The notes beneath the pieces were generated by a model. The model searched no databases. It was not told the origin of the DNA and was given only the letters and a program-made list of their open reading frames with translations. From positions 1 through 62,526 of the forward strand of contig CALWHM010000006.1 in the NCBI GenBank assembly GCA_944380395.1: a stretch of 62,526 nt of DNA, given 5' to 3'. Position 1 is the stretch's first letter; the number at the start of each line of letters is the position of its first letter. Positions 52,884-62,503 of this stretch are shown piece after piece. The DNA comes from an uncultured Clostridia bacterium (GTDB taxonomy: Bacteria; Bacillota; Clostridia; Christensenellales; UBA3700). The position numbers and the translations under genes were made by a program.

Positions 52884-53804
52884 TTACGCCCTTGATTCGC
52901 TTGTCAGCGCATAGGTGATGTCCCCTTCCTTGATTATTCCGGGCAGGGCGTATGGAAGGGCGGTGTTCTTTTCGTTTTCCGTGTAGCTGGAAACTATGTG
53001 GCAGCTGAAAGAAGTGCCGCTTCCGGGGAAGTCGCGCGTGAGGGAAACGGAGAGCTGACTGCCCAGCCATACCCTGCCGTCCTTGTCCGCAAAGTCGCCG
53101 CGCATACCCGTTATTGTAGCTTCCGATACCGTAACGGCAGCGGAAACGTTTTCCATGGTCACGGTGGAAAGGTCGCCGTTCTCATCGTAGTTGTAGTAGG
53201 GCACGTTCACGGAAAGTCCGCCCGCGTTTACCAAAAGGCGCGCCACCTGATAGATGAAATCGTTGTCTATATAGGCGGCGGAGGCAAAGGCGGAGTGCGA
53301 AACGTCGCCGGACTTCAACTGTTCTCCGTTCACTTTATAAGAGTAGTTGTAATTTTCTTCCGAATAAGTTCCTATTATCTCAGTAACTTTCGTTACGCCT
53401 TCGCTCACGGTGGTCGTCTTGCGGTAGGAGCGCTGCACCTTAAAGCCGGTGTCCAAAAGCGACTGCGTCTCCATTGTGGTGGAAACAGTCTTTCCGTCCA
53501 GCTCTTCCGTCACGGAAAGCGCGGAAGTGAAGTAGGTGCCGGAGGCGTGCTCCACATTCTCTCCGCCCACTATCACGGCGGAATCTATCACGCATTCGCC
53601 CGTCATAGTGAATGTGCCTATCGCGTTTTCGCCGCGGAGCACGTCATAGGTGAGCGTTTCCTTGCCGTCCGATTTACCCCACACTTCGGCGGCGGAGTTG
53701 AAAAGCACGGATTGAGTGGGTGTGGCGTTGCCGCAGGCGGCAGCCGTCACCGCTATAATAGCTGTTAAAAGTATCACGCTTATAAGCAATATCTTCTTTT
53801 TCAT
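52884..53804 (-). CDS. lipoprotein of unknown function
   Basis: 306 residues. Signal with basic start, hydrophobic core and lipobox TAAAC (Cys ~24), so membrane-anchored outside. The rest is beta-rich, with repeated T/S/V stretches (LTYDVLRGENAIGTFTMTGECVI), and no named domain. The ATG is exactly 6 nt after TATAAT with only GGGCAT between, so the mRNA is probably leaderless. Divergent from addB with 92 bp between starts. Confidence 0.85.
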   Translation of the reverse strand: MKKKILLISVILLTAIIAVTAAACGNATPTQSVLFNSAAEVWGKSDGKETLTYDVLRGENAIGTFTMTGECVIDSAVIVGGENVEHASGTYFTSALSVTEELDGKTVSTTMETQSLLDTGFKVQRSYRKTTTVSEGVTKVTEIIGTYSEENYNYSYKVNGEQLKSGDVSHSAFASAAYIDNDFIYQVARLLVNAGGLSVNVPYYNYDENGDLSTVTMENVSAAVTVSEATITGMRGDFADKDGRVWLGSQLSVSLTRDFPGSGTSFSCHIVSSYTENEKNTALPYALPGIIKEGDITYALTSESRA

Positions 53805-53810
53805 ATGCCC

Positions 53811-53838
53811 ATTATATCATAAGCGCGCGAATTTGCAA
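53811..53838 (-). promoter_or_regulatory. promoter for leaderless lipoprotein mRNA
   Basis: On the minus strand TTGCAA and TATAAT with a 16-nt spacer; the -10 ends 6 nt before ATG 53804. Confidence 0.75.
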
Positions 53839-53858
53839 AACAAAATTCAAAATAAATA

Positions 53859-53887
53859 TTGACCTTATCCGCGATATTTGGTAAATT
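53859..53887 (+). promoter_or_regulatory. addB promoter with near-zero leader
   Basis: TTGACC and TAAATT with a 17-nt spacer; the -10 ends 9 nt before ATG 53897, so the leader would be ~1-3 nt. No Shine-Dalgarno is visible. Confidence 0.6.
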
Positions 53888-53896
53888 ATTAGTGTA

Positions 53897-56800
53897 ATGT
53901 TTGAAATTATTTTGACTGACACCTTGACATCGACGCCGATACTCGACGCTTTGAAAAAAAATTACGTGCGCGGCACGCGCCATTTGGTGATAGTGCCCGA
54001 TCGTTTCACGCTCTCTTACGAGCGCGCCGTACTCAAACGCCTTGGCTTGAAAGGCACTTTCGATATAGAAGTCGCAAGTTTCAGCCGCCTTGCGGACAAC
54101 GCAATGGAGCGCGCGGGCGTGGGTGCGCTGGATTCGCTTTCCGAAGTTATGCTGCTGCGCAGGGTGATAGAGGGCAATAAGGATAAGCTGCAATGTTTTT
54201 CCCGTTCTTCTTCCCGTGAGGGCTTTTGTTCGGAGATGTACGCCGTGCTCTCGCAGATACGTGCTTCCGGGGTGAGCAGTTCCGCCTTGAAGAGCGCGTG
54301 CGAAAAACTCAAGGGAAAAACCGCGCGCAAGACGGCGGATATCGCGCTGTTGTATGCGGCGTATGAAGAGGCTATGGGCGCGTTGGAGGACAATCAGTCC
54401 AAGCTGGAACTGCTGTGCGATCTGGTCAAGGGCGGGGAGTGGAACGACGCGCACGTGTACATATCCGATTTCACGGGCTTTACCGCCGTGGAAGAGGAAA
54501 TAGTGCGCGCGTTTACGGGTAACAGTCTTTCCCTCACGCTCTGTCTGCCCGGCAGCGCGAGCGCGGAGAACGGCAGGATATATCCCCTGGGCGTCGCGGC
54601 GCGGCTGAAAGACGAAGCCGACAGAGCGGGCGTTGCCGTAAAGCAGAGTTATTACAAGCAGTTAAAGGGCGATTTTGCCGTGATGGGCGATCACCTGTTC
54701 GGTTACGGCGTTAAAAAATTCACTTCGGACGGGAGCGTGTCCCTCACCTGCGCGCCGCTGGCGGACAGTGAGATAAGGCAGGTCGCGCGGGTGATAAAGC
54801 GCGCGGTATGCGACGGCGGATACCGCTACCGCGATATGGCGGTGGTGTGCTGTGACAGAACGGAATATATGGGCGTTGTGGAAAAGGTGTTTGCCGATTT
54901 CGGCATACCCGTATATTTCGATGTGCGCACGCCGCTCACGTCCACCGCGGGAGCGCGCCTGCTTATGAGCGCGATAAACTGCGTTCTTTACGGATACAAA
55001 AAGCGCGACGTGCTGGAATTTGCCAAGTGCCCGCTCACGGGAATAAGCGCGGACAGCGCGGACGCCTTTGAAAATTACGTGCTGCACAGCGGCGTGGACC
55101 GCAGCGGTTTTATCAAGCAGTTTGAAGCGGAATTGGAGGACTTTGAGGAGGCGGAAAGGGTGCGCTCCCGCATAGCCGCGCTGCTTTCACCGCTCAAAGC
55201 GTTTGCCAAAAACGGCACGGCTAAAAAGTTCAAAGAAGCCGTCACCTTCTTCTTCAACGCCTGCGATTTCGTGAAAAACAACTTGAAACTTGCCGAAAGC
55301 ATCCGCCTTTCCGATCCCGCTCAGGCAATGGTGAACGAACAGAGCGCGTCTGCCATTTCCCGCATTCTGGATTCGGCGGAGGATATATTCGGCAAGGAGA
55401 TCATTTCCGCAAAAGTTTATATAGAAGTGCTCTTCTCCGCCATAGCCGCGCGCAAGGTGTCCACCGTTCCCCTTTCGCTGGACTGCGTGTACGTGGGTCA
55501 GGCGGGGGAGAGCAGATACGAAGACTGCAAGTATATGTTCGTGGTGGGCGCAAGCTCGGGCAAACTGCCCCCGGAAAGCACGGACAGCGGCTTGCTTACG
55601 GATATAGACATCGGGGAGTGGCGCAGATACGACGCAGACGTGCGCCCGAACGCCAAGGAGCGCAGTATGGGCTATAAATTGTCCGCGCTTATGACGCTGG
55701 TCAAGCCTTCCGAAAAACTCTTCGTCAGCTATTGCGCAAGCGATAGGTCGGGCAAAAAGACGCAGCCCGCTTCCGCCGTGCGTGAGCTTTCCGAACTTTT
55801 GGGCTTGCAGATAGAGTACGTCAAAGAAACGCCGGAGAGGATAGTGGGGGAAGAAGAGCTGGCACGGTATCTGGGCGGTATGGGCAACGCCAAGAGCGCG
55901 CTCATCACCTTTGCGCGCCTTCTGCGCGACAACGTGCGCATTTTGGATTATAAGGATATGAACGCGCTGTACGGATACGTGAGCGAAAAGTACGGCAAAG
56001 AGTATGTCGCCCATATGTCGGAAGGGCGGGATATGCCTTTTGAGGGCGGAGATCTCACGCGCGAAGTGCTGGGCAGCGGCTATGCTTCCGCCAGCGGTTT
56101 GGAGAGGTATGCCGCCTGCCCGTTTATGTATTTTATGGAATACATAATAGGCGCGAAGGAAAGGGAAGAAGCTTCCTTGAACGTGCGCGACACGGGCACA
56201 TTGCTTCACGCGGTTATGGAAAAGTTTTTCGGCAAAGATATGCCGTACGATCTAACCGCGGAAGAGCTGGAAGCCTTTGCGGGGAAAGTGATAGCTTCCG
56301 CCCTGCAAACGCCCGAATTTCTCTACCTCAAAGGTCTGCCGCCCGCAGAGCTTGACAGGCTGAAAAAGCGCGCGGCGTTTATACTGCGCCTGTTGTGCGA
56401 GAATATGGAAAAAAGCGCTTTCCGCCCCTTCAAAACGGAGCTGAAATTCGGGTTCGGAAATGAGGGCTTGCCGCCCGTGGAACTTGAAGTGGACGGCATA
56501 AAAGTCAGACTGCGCGGCGTGATAGACAGGGTGGACAAGTGGAAGGACAACGTCATAGTCGTGGATTACAAGTCCAAAAAAGCTTCCACGATGTTGGTCG
56601 AACCGCTCAGCGTGGCAAAGGGCGAACGCATTCAGACGTTCATCTATATGGCAGCTCTTCTTAAATCGGACAAGTCGCTCAAACCCGCGGGGGTATTCTA
56701 TCTGCCGCTTGGCAACGACTACGTGCCCAAGAATATGACGAGGAACAGATATTATTATGTCGGCTTTGCGTCAAACGACCCGGAAATCGTCAGGGCGTGC

Positions 56801-57112
56801 GATCCGGAGAATACGGGAGAGCTGTATCCCTATTCCTTCTTTTCCAAGGGCGTGAAGGCGGGCAAGAGCGGAACCTTGCTTTCGCAAGAGGGATTTATAA
56901 AGTACTGCGATTATGTCATAGAACTTATCGCGCGCAATCTCAAGGATATGAAGGACGGCTTTATCATGCCTTCTCCCGGCGGAGACCACACTTGTCAATA
57001 CTGCAACTTCGGCAATATCTGCGCAAGGAAGGGGGAGGGGATCAGGAATGAAAAATACAAAAACGTGAGCATAGCGGGAGAAGAAGGAGGCGACGGCGAT
57101 GGAGTGGAATAA
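53897..57112 (+). CDS. addB: AddB, helicase-nuclease subunit
   Basis: 1071 residues. N-terminal inactivated helicase-like part that recognises Chi, without a full Walker A (VPDRFTLSYE). C-terminal RecB-type nuclease with GVIDRVD and VVDYKSKK. Iron-sulfur ligands C741 (AACPFMY) and C1033, C1036, C1042 (CQYCNFGNIC) match the Cx2Cx5C spacing of B. subtilis AddB. With AddA it resects double-strand breaks for RecA. Overlaps addA by 14 nt. Confidence 0.97.
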   Translation: MFEIILTDTLTSTPILDALKKNYVRGTRHLVIVPDRFTLSYERAVLKRLGLKGTFDIEVASFSRLADNAMERAGVGALDSLSEVMLLRRVIEGNKDKLQCFSRSSSREGFCSEMYAVLSQIRASGVSSSALKSACEKLKGKTARKTADIALLYAAYEEAMGALEDNQSKLELLCDLVKGGEWNDAHVYISDFTGFTAVEEEIVRAFTGNSLSLTLCLPGSASAENGRIYPLGVAARLKDEADRAGVAVKQSYYKQLKGDFAVMGDHLFGYGVKKFTSDGSVSLTCAPLADSEIRQVARVIKRAVCDGGYRYRDMAVVCCDRTEYMGVVEKVFADFGIPVYFDVRTPLTSTAGARLLMSAINCVLYGYKKRDVLEFAKCPLTGISADSADAFENYVLHSGVDRSGFIKQFEAELEDFEEAERVRSRIAALLSPLKAFAKNGTAKKFKEAVTFFFNACDFVKNNLKLAESIRLSDPAQAMVNEQSASAISRILDSAEDIFGKEIISAKVYIEVLFSAIAARKVSTVPLSLDCVYVGQAGESRYEDCKYMFVVGASSGKLPPESTDSGLLTDIDIGEWRRYDADVRPNAKERSMGYKLSALMTLVKPSEKLFVSYCASDRSGKKTQPASAVRELSELLGLQIEYVKETPERIVGEEELARYLGGMGNAKSALITFARLLRDNVRILDYKDMNALYGYVSEKYGKEYVAHMSEGRDMPFEGGDLTREVLGSGYASASGLERYAACPFMYFMEYIIGAKEREEASLNVRDTGTLLHAVMEKFFGKDMPYDLTAEELEAFAGKVIASALQTPEFLYLKGLPPAELDRLKKRAAFILRLLCENMEKSAFRPFKTELKFGFGNEGLPPVELEVDGIKVRLRGVIDRVDKWKDNVIVVDYKSKKASTMLVEPLSVAKGERIQTFIYMAALLKSDKSLKPAGVFYLPLGNDYVPKNMTRNRYYYVGFASNDPEIVRACDPENTGELYPYSFFSKGVKAGKSGTLLSQEGFIKYCDYVIELIARNLKDMKDGFIMPSPGGDHTCQYCNFGNICARKGEGIRNEKYKNVSIAGEEGGDGDGVE

Positions 57113-60100
57113 ATGGAGTGAAGAACAGCGCGCCGCCATTCTGCGCCATTCGGGCAACACGTTGGTGTCCGCGTCCGCGGGCAGCGGCAAGACCGCCGTG
57201 GTGGTGGAACACGTCGTGCGCCTTGTTTCGGGCAGGCTTGTGGGCGTAGATCTGCCGCCCGTACCCGTCAGGCGTATACTTATGCTCACTTTCAATAACG
57301 CCGTGGGAGAGGAGCTGAGGGAGAAGATACATACCGAATTGCTCAAATGTATGACTTCGGACAACGCCGAATATGTGCGTGAACAGCTGTACGATCTGCC
57401 GTTTGCGGACATAGGCACTTTGCACGGATATTGCAAAAAACTCATATCCGAACATTTCGACGCGCTGGGACTCGACCCCGCTTTTACCGTTATGGACGAA
57501 GAAGAGAGCGCACGGCTTTTTAACGGAGCGCTTACGGAGATATTGGACGAAGCCGCGCGGGCGGGAGATGAAGCGGCTTACGAGCTGCTGGAATTTTTGG
57601 GCAGCAAGGACATCTTGCGCGTGGAAATATCCAAGCTGTACGGCAAGGCGTGCGCGGAGTACGAAGGTTTGGAGAAGATGGGCGGAAAGTGGCTTACGGA
57701 GTATTCTCTGCCCATAGACGAAACCACCGCCGTAAGAGTGTATAAGAGCAGGATAAGGCGCTTGTGCGCCGACGCGCTTAAACAGATGAAGGATATGTTC
57801 TATCTGCTCAAAGACAGGGATTTGGACAGGCATGCCGACGTGCTTATCGGCGACGCTCGGCTTATGCAGGAACTGCTGAAAAAAAAGACGTTTGACGAAA
57901 TAGCCGAGTTTACCGTGGTATTCGAACGCGCCCCCATCGCAAAAAAAGCGGAGAAGGAGGCGGACGATATAGGGCTTCTGCCGCAGTTCAAACAGCTGCG
58001 CGATTCGTATAAAAAGCCTTTGGCGGAACTTGTGTCGCTTTTCGAGCACGGAGAACTTGAAGAGGCGGCGCGTATGCAAAGCGCTTCGGAACTGCTGCAC
58101 ACGCTCATTCGCCTTACCCGTGCGGTCGCGGACAGATATGCGGAGGAAAAGGGCAGGGAGAACAAGCTGGACTTTGACGATCTGCAGCAATACGCCTGCA
58201 AACTTTTGGAGGATAAGCAGCTTGCGCACAGCGTGGCGGACAAGTACGACTATGTGTGCGTGGACGAATATCAGGACATAAACGCCGTGCAGGAAAAACT
58301 GCTGCAAGCGCTCACGGGAGAAAAGCGCAACCTGTTTATGGTCGGCGACGCAAAGCAGAGCATTTACGCGTTCCGCAACGCAGATACCACCATCTTTTTG
58401 AGCAAGTACAAAAAGTATTCGTTTGAAGAGGGCGGAACGGCGGTAAAGCTAAACCGCAATTTCCGCTCGGAAGGCGGCATATTGCAATTTTCCAACAGGG
58501 TTTTTTCGCGCATTATGACGGATGAAAGCTGCGGTTTGGATTACGCCAAGGAAGGAATGTTCGTGGTGGACGGCGCGGACGAAGGGCGCGTAAAGGTGGC
58601 TGTGTTCAGAAAGACAAAGGAAGAGAGTCTTTCTTTTGACTTCCCCGACGGATACAGCGTGAAAGCAGACGCGCTCCGCCCCCGTATAACGCCCGCCCGC
58701 AAGGAAGGAATTTACATCGCGGACAAGATAAACAAGCTGGTCGGACGCGAGTACATCGTGGATAAATCGGGAAAGCGCAGACTTATAGAGTACGGCGACA
58801 TAACCTTGCTTGCGCGCACCACCACGGGCGGCGTGCCGCAGATATTGGAAACGCTGCGCTCGTTGGGTATCCCGCTGGACGGCAGCGGCTTGATACGCCA
58901 ACAGGGGAACATATATATAGACAAGCTTGTGGACTATCTGCGCGTGATAGATAATTTCAGACAGGATATACCGCTTGCTTCTTCGCTTGTCACTTTCGGC
59001 GGCTTCGACTTTGCCGAATGCGTGGAGATAAGGCGGCGCGGGGATAAAAAGGACAATCTGTGGCAGGCGGTGCGCAAGTGCGCGGAAGAGGAAAGCGCGC
59101 TGGGCAGGCGCGTGAAAGCGTTCTGTGAAAAGACCGCGGCTTACCGCGCCGCGTCCGCCTATATGAGCGTATCCGAATTGATACGCAGGATAATTTCGGA
59201 CGCTGACTACGATGCGATAGTGCGCAGCTGCGAAGGCGGCGGCAAATTCATCGCGGAGCTGAACGCGTTCGTCGGTTCGCTTATGGGCAAGCAGTACGAC
59301 CGCAGTCTGGCGGCGTTCATCGCTGTGACGGATTCGGGCATAAAGACGGGCGTGGACGTGGAGAGCGAAAACTGCGTGCATACCTGCACCGTGCATTCAT
59401 CCAAGGGATTGGAGTTTCCCGTGGTATTCCTCATTGACTGCGGCACGGAGAGGAGGAGGGCGGAAGACTTCAACGTCTCTTTCGACCGCCGCCTGGGCAT
59501 AAGCTGCAAATACGCGGATAAATTGAAGAGAATGAGGGGGGATACGCTGTTTTTCCGTTTTATGCGCGAGTTTAAGCACTCCGAACACACCGCGGAACTT
59601 ATCCGCCTGTTCTATGTGGCGCTCACGCGCGCGCGGAACCTATTATATGTGACGGGCACCTGCTCGTGGGAATTCGGACAGACGCGCGCCCCGTACAGCT
59701 TTCTTGCGCTTTTGTCCAACGTGTTCGCAATGTGCCCCGATATGGCGGAATATCTGGACGATACGGCGGAGATAGAAGAAGAGGGCGCGGAAACGGGCGG
59801 CGGGAATATGCCGCTGTTCGCGGCTGCGGAGCATTCCGTGCTCGGAGAATATCTGGACAGACCTTACCGTTACGCCGGCAGCGCGGCAACGGGTATAAAA
59901 TATTCGGTATCGGCAATAAATAAGGAGCAAGACTACAGTGAGTCTTCTTCCGGCGCTTCCGAGGTGCTGTTCGGGGAGGAAAGAGCCGCCGTAGGCACCG
60001 CATATCACCGCGTACTCGCGCAGATAGATTTTTCCTGCGCTTCACCCGAACAGGTAGCAGAAGAGGTGGAAAAAATGGCGGCGGCGGGCAAGCTCTCCCA

Positions 60101-60482
60101 TGCGGAAGCGGAACTTATAGACGCGGAGATAGTGTTCAGATGCCTTAATTCCGACGTGGTTGCGGCAGCGGGCAAGTTCAGGCACGAAAGGGAAAAACGC
60201 TTTACTCTCTATCTGCCCGCAAACGAAGTGCTGGCGGACGCGCAGACGCACGAAAGCGTGCTTGTGCAGGGCGCGATAGACTTGATGATATTCGGCGGAG
60301 AGAGCGGAGGAGAGAACATTTTGGTGGACTTCAAGTATACCTCCCGTCCCGCCGCGGAAGTCAAGGCGGCTTACTCCAAGCAGTTGGAACTTTACGCGCT
60401 GGCTATGGAAGAGTGCGCCGGGATAAAGCCGGATAAAAAGATACTCTACATTTTGGGCAGAGATGAGGTGATAACAATCTAG
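57099..60482 (+). CDS. addA: AddA, helicase-nuclease subunit
   Basis: 1127 residues. UvrD/Rep-type SF1A motor: Q motif EEQRAAI, Walker A SAGSGKT (~27-33), FNNAVGEELREKI, Walker B VDEYQDIN, motif III GDAKQSIYAFRNAD, VHSSKGLEFPVVF and FYVALTRARN. C-terminal nuclease with IDLMIF and LVDFKYTSR (catalytic D and K). Joins addB as the main double-strand-break resection complex. GAAGGAGG before the ATG. Confidence 0.97.
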   Translation: MEWNKWSEEQRAAILRHSGNTLVSASAGSGKTAVVVEHVVRLVSGRLVGVDLPPVPVRRILMLTFNNAVGEELREKIHTELLKCMTSDNAEYVREQLYDLPFADIGTLHGYCKKLISEHFDALGLDPAFTVMDEEESARLFNGALTEILDEAARAGDEAAYELLEFLGSKDILRVEISKLYGKACAEYEGLEKMGGKWLTEYSLPIDETTAVRVYKSRIRRLCADALKQMKDMFYLLKDRDLDRHADVLIGDARLMQELLKKKTFDEIAEFTVVFERAPIAKKAEKEADDIGLLPQFKQLRDSYKKPLAELVSLFEHGELEEAARMQSASELLHTLIRLTRAVADRYAEEKGRENKLDFDDLQQYACKLLEDKQLAHSVADKYDYVCVDEYQDINAVQEKLLQALTGEKRNLFMVGDAKQSIYAFRNADTTIFLSKYKKYSFEEGGTAVKLNRNFRSEGGILQFSNRVFSRIMTDESCGLDYAKEGMFVVDGADEGRVKVAVFRKTKEESLSFDFPDGYSVKADALRPRITPARKEGIYIADKINKLVGREYIVDKSGKRRLIEYGDITLLARTTTGGVPQILETLRSLGIPLDGSGLIRQQGNIYIDKLVDYLRVIDNFRQDIPLASSLVTFGGFDFAECVEIRRRGDKKDNLWQAVRKCAEEESALGRRVKAFCEKTAAYRAASAYMSVSELIRRIISDADYDAIVRSCEGGGKFIAELNAFVGSLMGKQYDRSLAAFIAVTDSGIKTGVDVESENCVHTCTVHSSKGLEFPVVFLIDCGTERRRAEDFNVSFDRRLGISCKYADKLKRMRGDTLFFRFMREFKHSEHTAELIRLFYVALTRARNLLYVTGTCSWEFGQTRAPYSFLALLSNVFAMCPDMAEYLDDTAEIEEEGAETGGGNMPLFAAAEHSVLGEYLDRPYRYAGSAATGIKYSVSAINKEQDYSESSSGASEVLFGEERAAVGTAYHRVLAQIDFSCASPEQVAEEVEKMAAAGKLSHAEAELIDAEIVFRCLNSDVVAAAGKFRHEREKRFTLYLPANEVLADAQTHESVLVQGAIDLMIFGGESGGENILVDFKYTSRPAAEVKAAYSKQLELYALAMEECAGIKPDKKILYILGRDEVITI

Positions 60483-60516
60483 TTTTGCGTATTACATACT
60501 TGTAAAGGAGCGTAAT

Positions 60517-61314
60517 ATGCGGAATTTTATTTATTCTATCATTCAAAATTTGAACGCGGACATACTCGATATGGCTGCGTTTTGCGTATGTTCGGGGCTG
60601 GCGATGGTTGCGGCGGCTGTATTCGGAGCGCTGCGCATAGTGCGCGCGCCCTCTTATAAGCTGGCTTCCCGCGTGAAAAAATTCACCGCAAAGCACGGAA
60701 CGGTCACCGCGGCGAACGCGTGCAGATTCGGCAAAAAGGTGATAAAGCCCTGCGGCAGAAGCGTATACTCGGCTTATGTATATGCCCTGCGCTTCGGCGG
60801 AGTCAAGGCGGCGGGCAGAGCCGTGGCGCCTTTAATATGCGCGCAGGGCAGAATGACGGGCGGCTTTTTCGCCTTGGGCGCGGCAAGCGTGCTTACCTCG
60901 TGCGCGGCGTTTGCTTTGAGCGGATACTCTTTTGCAGCGGGCGCGCTGGGAGCGCTCGGTGTTGCGGCGGTATGGCTTATAGGCGCGGGCATATATGCCG
61001 TTATATGCGCCGCGGCGCGCGCAACGGAAGTGAAAAAGGGCGCGAAAGCCGCGGATATGACGATAAGCGCCACTTCTCCCGCTCCTGCAGACGCAGACGT
61101 GCAGATAGCGGAAAATCCCGCCTTTGTGGCAAAAAGCGATTTGGACAAATTCTTTGCGCAGGCTGACGCCCTGATAAGCGCGGGTGTAAGCAAACAGGTA
61201 GCGGCAGCGATGTTGGGCGGCATACAGGGAATGCTGGATTCCGACCTGTATTGCGGAGCGGAGAGGCTCAGACTTGCCGCGTTAAAAGAAAGAGTGAAAA
61301 AAATTTGCGCCTAA
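60517..61314 (+). CDS. hypothetical membrane protein, 265 aa
   Basis: Three likely hydrophobic segments (~18-40, ~117-137, ~140-165), an Ala-rich middle, then a soluble ~80-residue tail with FVAKSDLDKFFAQADALISAGVSKQ and MLGGIQGMLDSD. No family recognised. AAAGGAG before the ATG, 34 bp after addA. The Ala-rich composition and lack of motifs make topology uncertain. Confidence 0.75.
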   Translation: MRNFIYSIIQNLNADILDMAAFCVCSGLAMVAAAVFGALRIVRAPSYKLASRVKKFTAKHGTVTAANACRFGKKVIKPCGRSVYSAYVYALRFGGVKAAGRAVAPLICAQGRMTGGFFALGAASVLTSCAAFALSGYSFAAGALGALGVAAVWLIGAGIYAVICAAARATEVKKGAKAADMTISATSPAPADADVQIAENPAFVAKSDLDKFFAQADALISAGVSKQVAAAMLGGIQGMLDSDLYCGAERLRLAALKERVKKICA

Positions 61315-61318
61315 AAGG

Positions 61319-61347
61319 TTGCGTTACTTTTTATTCGGTGCTATTAT
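61319..61347 (+). promoter_or_regulatory. promoter overlapping the terminator before corA
   Basis: TTGCGT and TATTAT with a 17-nt spacer. Transcription would begin inside the hairpin at 61350. Confidence 0.5.
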
Positions 61348-61349
61348 TA

Positions 61350-61379
61350 AAGGGCAAAGGTTCTCCTTTGCCCCTTTTT
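61350..61379 (+). terminator. terminator downstream of the 265-aa membrane protein
   Basis: AGGGCAAAGG-TTCT-CCTTTGCCC followed by CTTTTT. Perfect stem of at least 9 bp. Confidence 0.88.
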
Positions 61380-61477
61380 GTGCTGTTCGGTTTTTCCGGC
61401 ATAACCCCAAGCCTTTCGGCTTTACGAAAAGGGCGATTTGAACACAAGCGGCGATCTTGCCGCACAGGGGGTGCGTC

Positions 61478-62446
61478 ATGGTAGAGATATTCAAAAGCGA
61501 ACCTAGCGGGAAACTTTCCGCTATCCTGCCCGAAGTTTACGAGCAGGAAGGATTTTCCGTAAAAGATTGCTGGATAAATCTTGTCAATCCCAGCGATAAG
61601 GAAGTAGCTTTCGTAAGTGCGCTCACGGGCTTGGAGGACGATATCCTCAAAGCTCCTTTGGACGATGAGGAAAGGTCGCGTATCGAACAGGAGGACGACT
61701 ACCTTATGGTCCTTGTCGACATGCCCGTAATAGACGAAGAGGACGATTACTATTCCTACTATACCATTCCTATGGGCACGTTCATCAAGCAAAACGTGAT
61801 AGTCACCGTATCTTTGCGCGAAAGCACCGCGCTCAGGGATTTCGTGCGCGGAAAAGTGAAGAATTTCCGCACGGACTTGAAAACGCGCTTCCTCTATCAA
61901 ATGCTGTACAACATAGCGGCACGCTTCCTCAGTTACCTCAAACAGATAGATAAGGCAAGCGGCAGAATACAAAACGAACTTCACAAGTCCACCAAAAACA
62001 AGGAACTTATCCAAATGCTCGATTTGGAAAACTCGCTTGTATACTTCGCCACGTCTTTGAGCGGCAACGACGCGGTCATAACCCGCCTGCTTGCGGTAAA
62101 GAACAACCGCTTCCTCATCGCCTATGAGGAAGAGCAGGAGCTTTTGGAAGACGTTGCCGTGGAGACCAAACAGGCAATAGAGATGTGCACCATATACCGC
62201 GACATTCTCTCCGGCACTATGGACGCATACGCTTCCGTTATCTCCAACAACCAAAACTCCATTATGAAAGCTTTGGCTATAATCACGCTGATGATGGCTA
62301 TCCCCACTTTGGTGGCTTCGTTTTTCGGTATGAACACATGGCTGCCCGGCGGAGATAAGGTATGGGGATTCGTTTTTGCCATAGCTTTGTCCGTGGTGCT
62401 GGTGCTGGTCACTTTCCTTGTGGTAAAGAAGAAAAAATTGCTGTAA
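61478..62446 (+). CDS. corA: CorA family divalent cation transporter
   Basis: 322 residues. Long N-terminal cytosolic funnel (~1-255) and two C-terminal membrane helices. The first ends in the signature FFGMN (GMN motif; TW follows), the pore entrance, and the last helix ends in basic VKKKKLL. Transports magnesium (or cobalt/nickel in some members). ATG 61478 has AGGGGGTG upstream. The 130-nt leader holds hairpins AAGCC...GGCTT and CGGCG...CGCCG-like but no recognised Mg riboswitch. Confidence 0.93.
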   Translation: MVEIFKSEPSGKLSAILPEVYEQEGFSVKDCWINLVNPSDKEVAFVSALTGLEDDILKAPLDDEERSRIEQEDDYLMVLVDMPVIDEEDDYYSYYTIPMGTFIKQNVIVTVSLRESTALRDFVRGKVKNFRTDLKTRFLYQMLYNIAARFLSYLKQIDKASGRIQNELHKSTKNKELIQMLDLENSLVYFATSLSGNDAVITRLLAVKNNRFLIAYEEEQELLEDVAVETKQAIEMCTIYRDILSGTMDAYASVISNNQNSIMKALAIITLMMAIPTLVASFFGMNTWLPGGDKVWGFVFAIALSVVLVLVTFLVVKKKKLL

Positions 62447-62474
62447 ATTTTATAAAATTTCCTGCGTAATATGT

Positions 62475-62503
62475 TTGACAAACCATTTTAATAATGGTAC
62501 TAT
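62475..62503 (+). promoter_or_regulatory. promoter of a gene beyond the right edge, with operator-like palindrome
   Basis: TTGACA and TACTAT with a 17-nt spacer. Between them ACCATT-TTAAT-AATGGT is a perfect inverted repeat, suited to a repressor. Confidence 0.7.
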
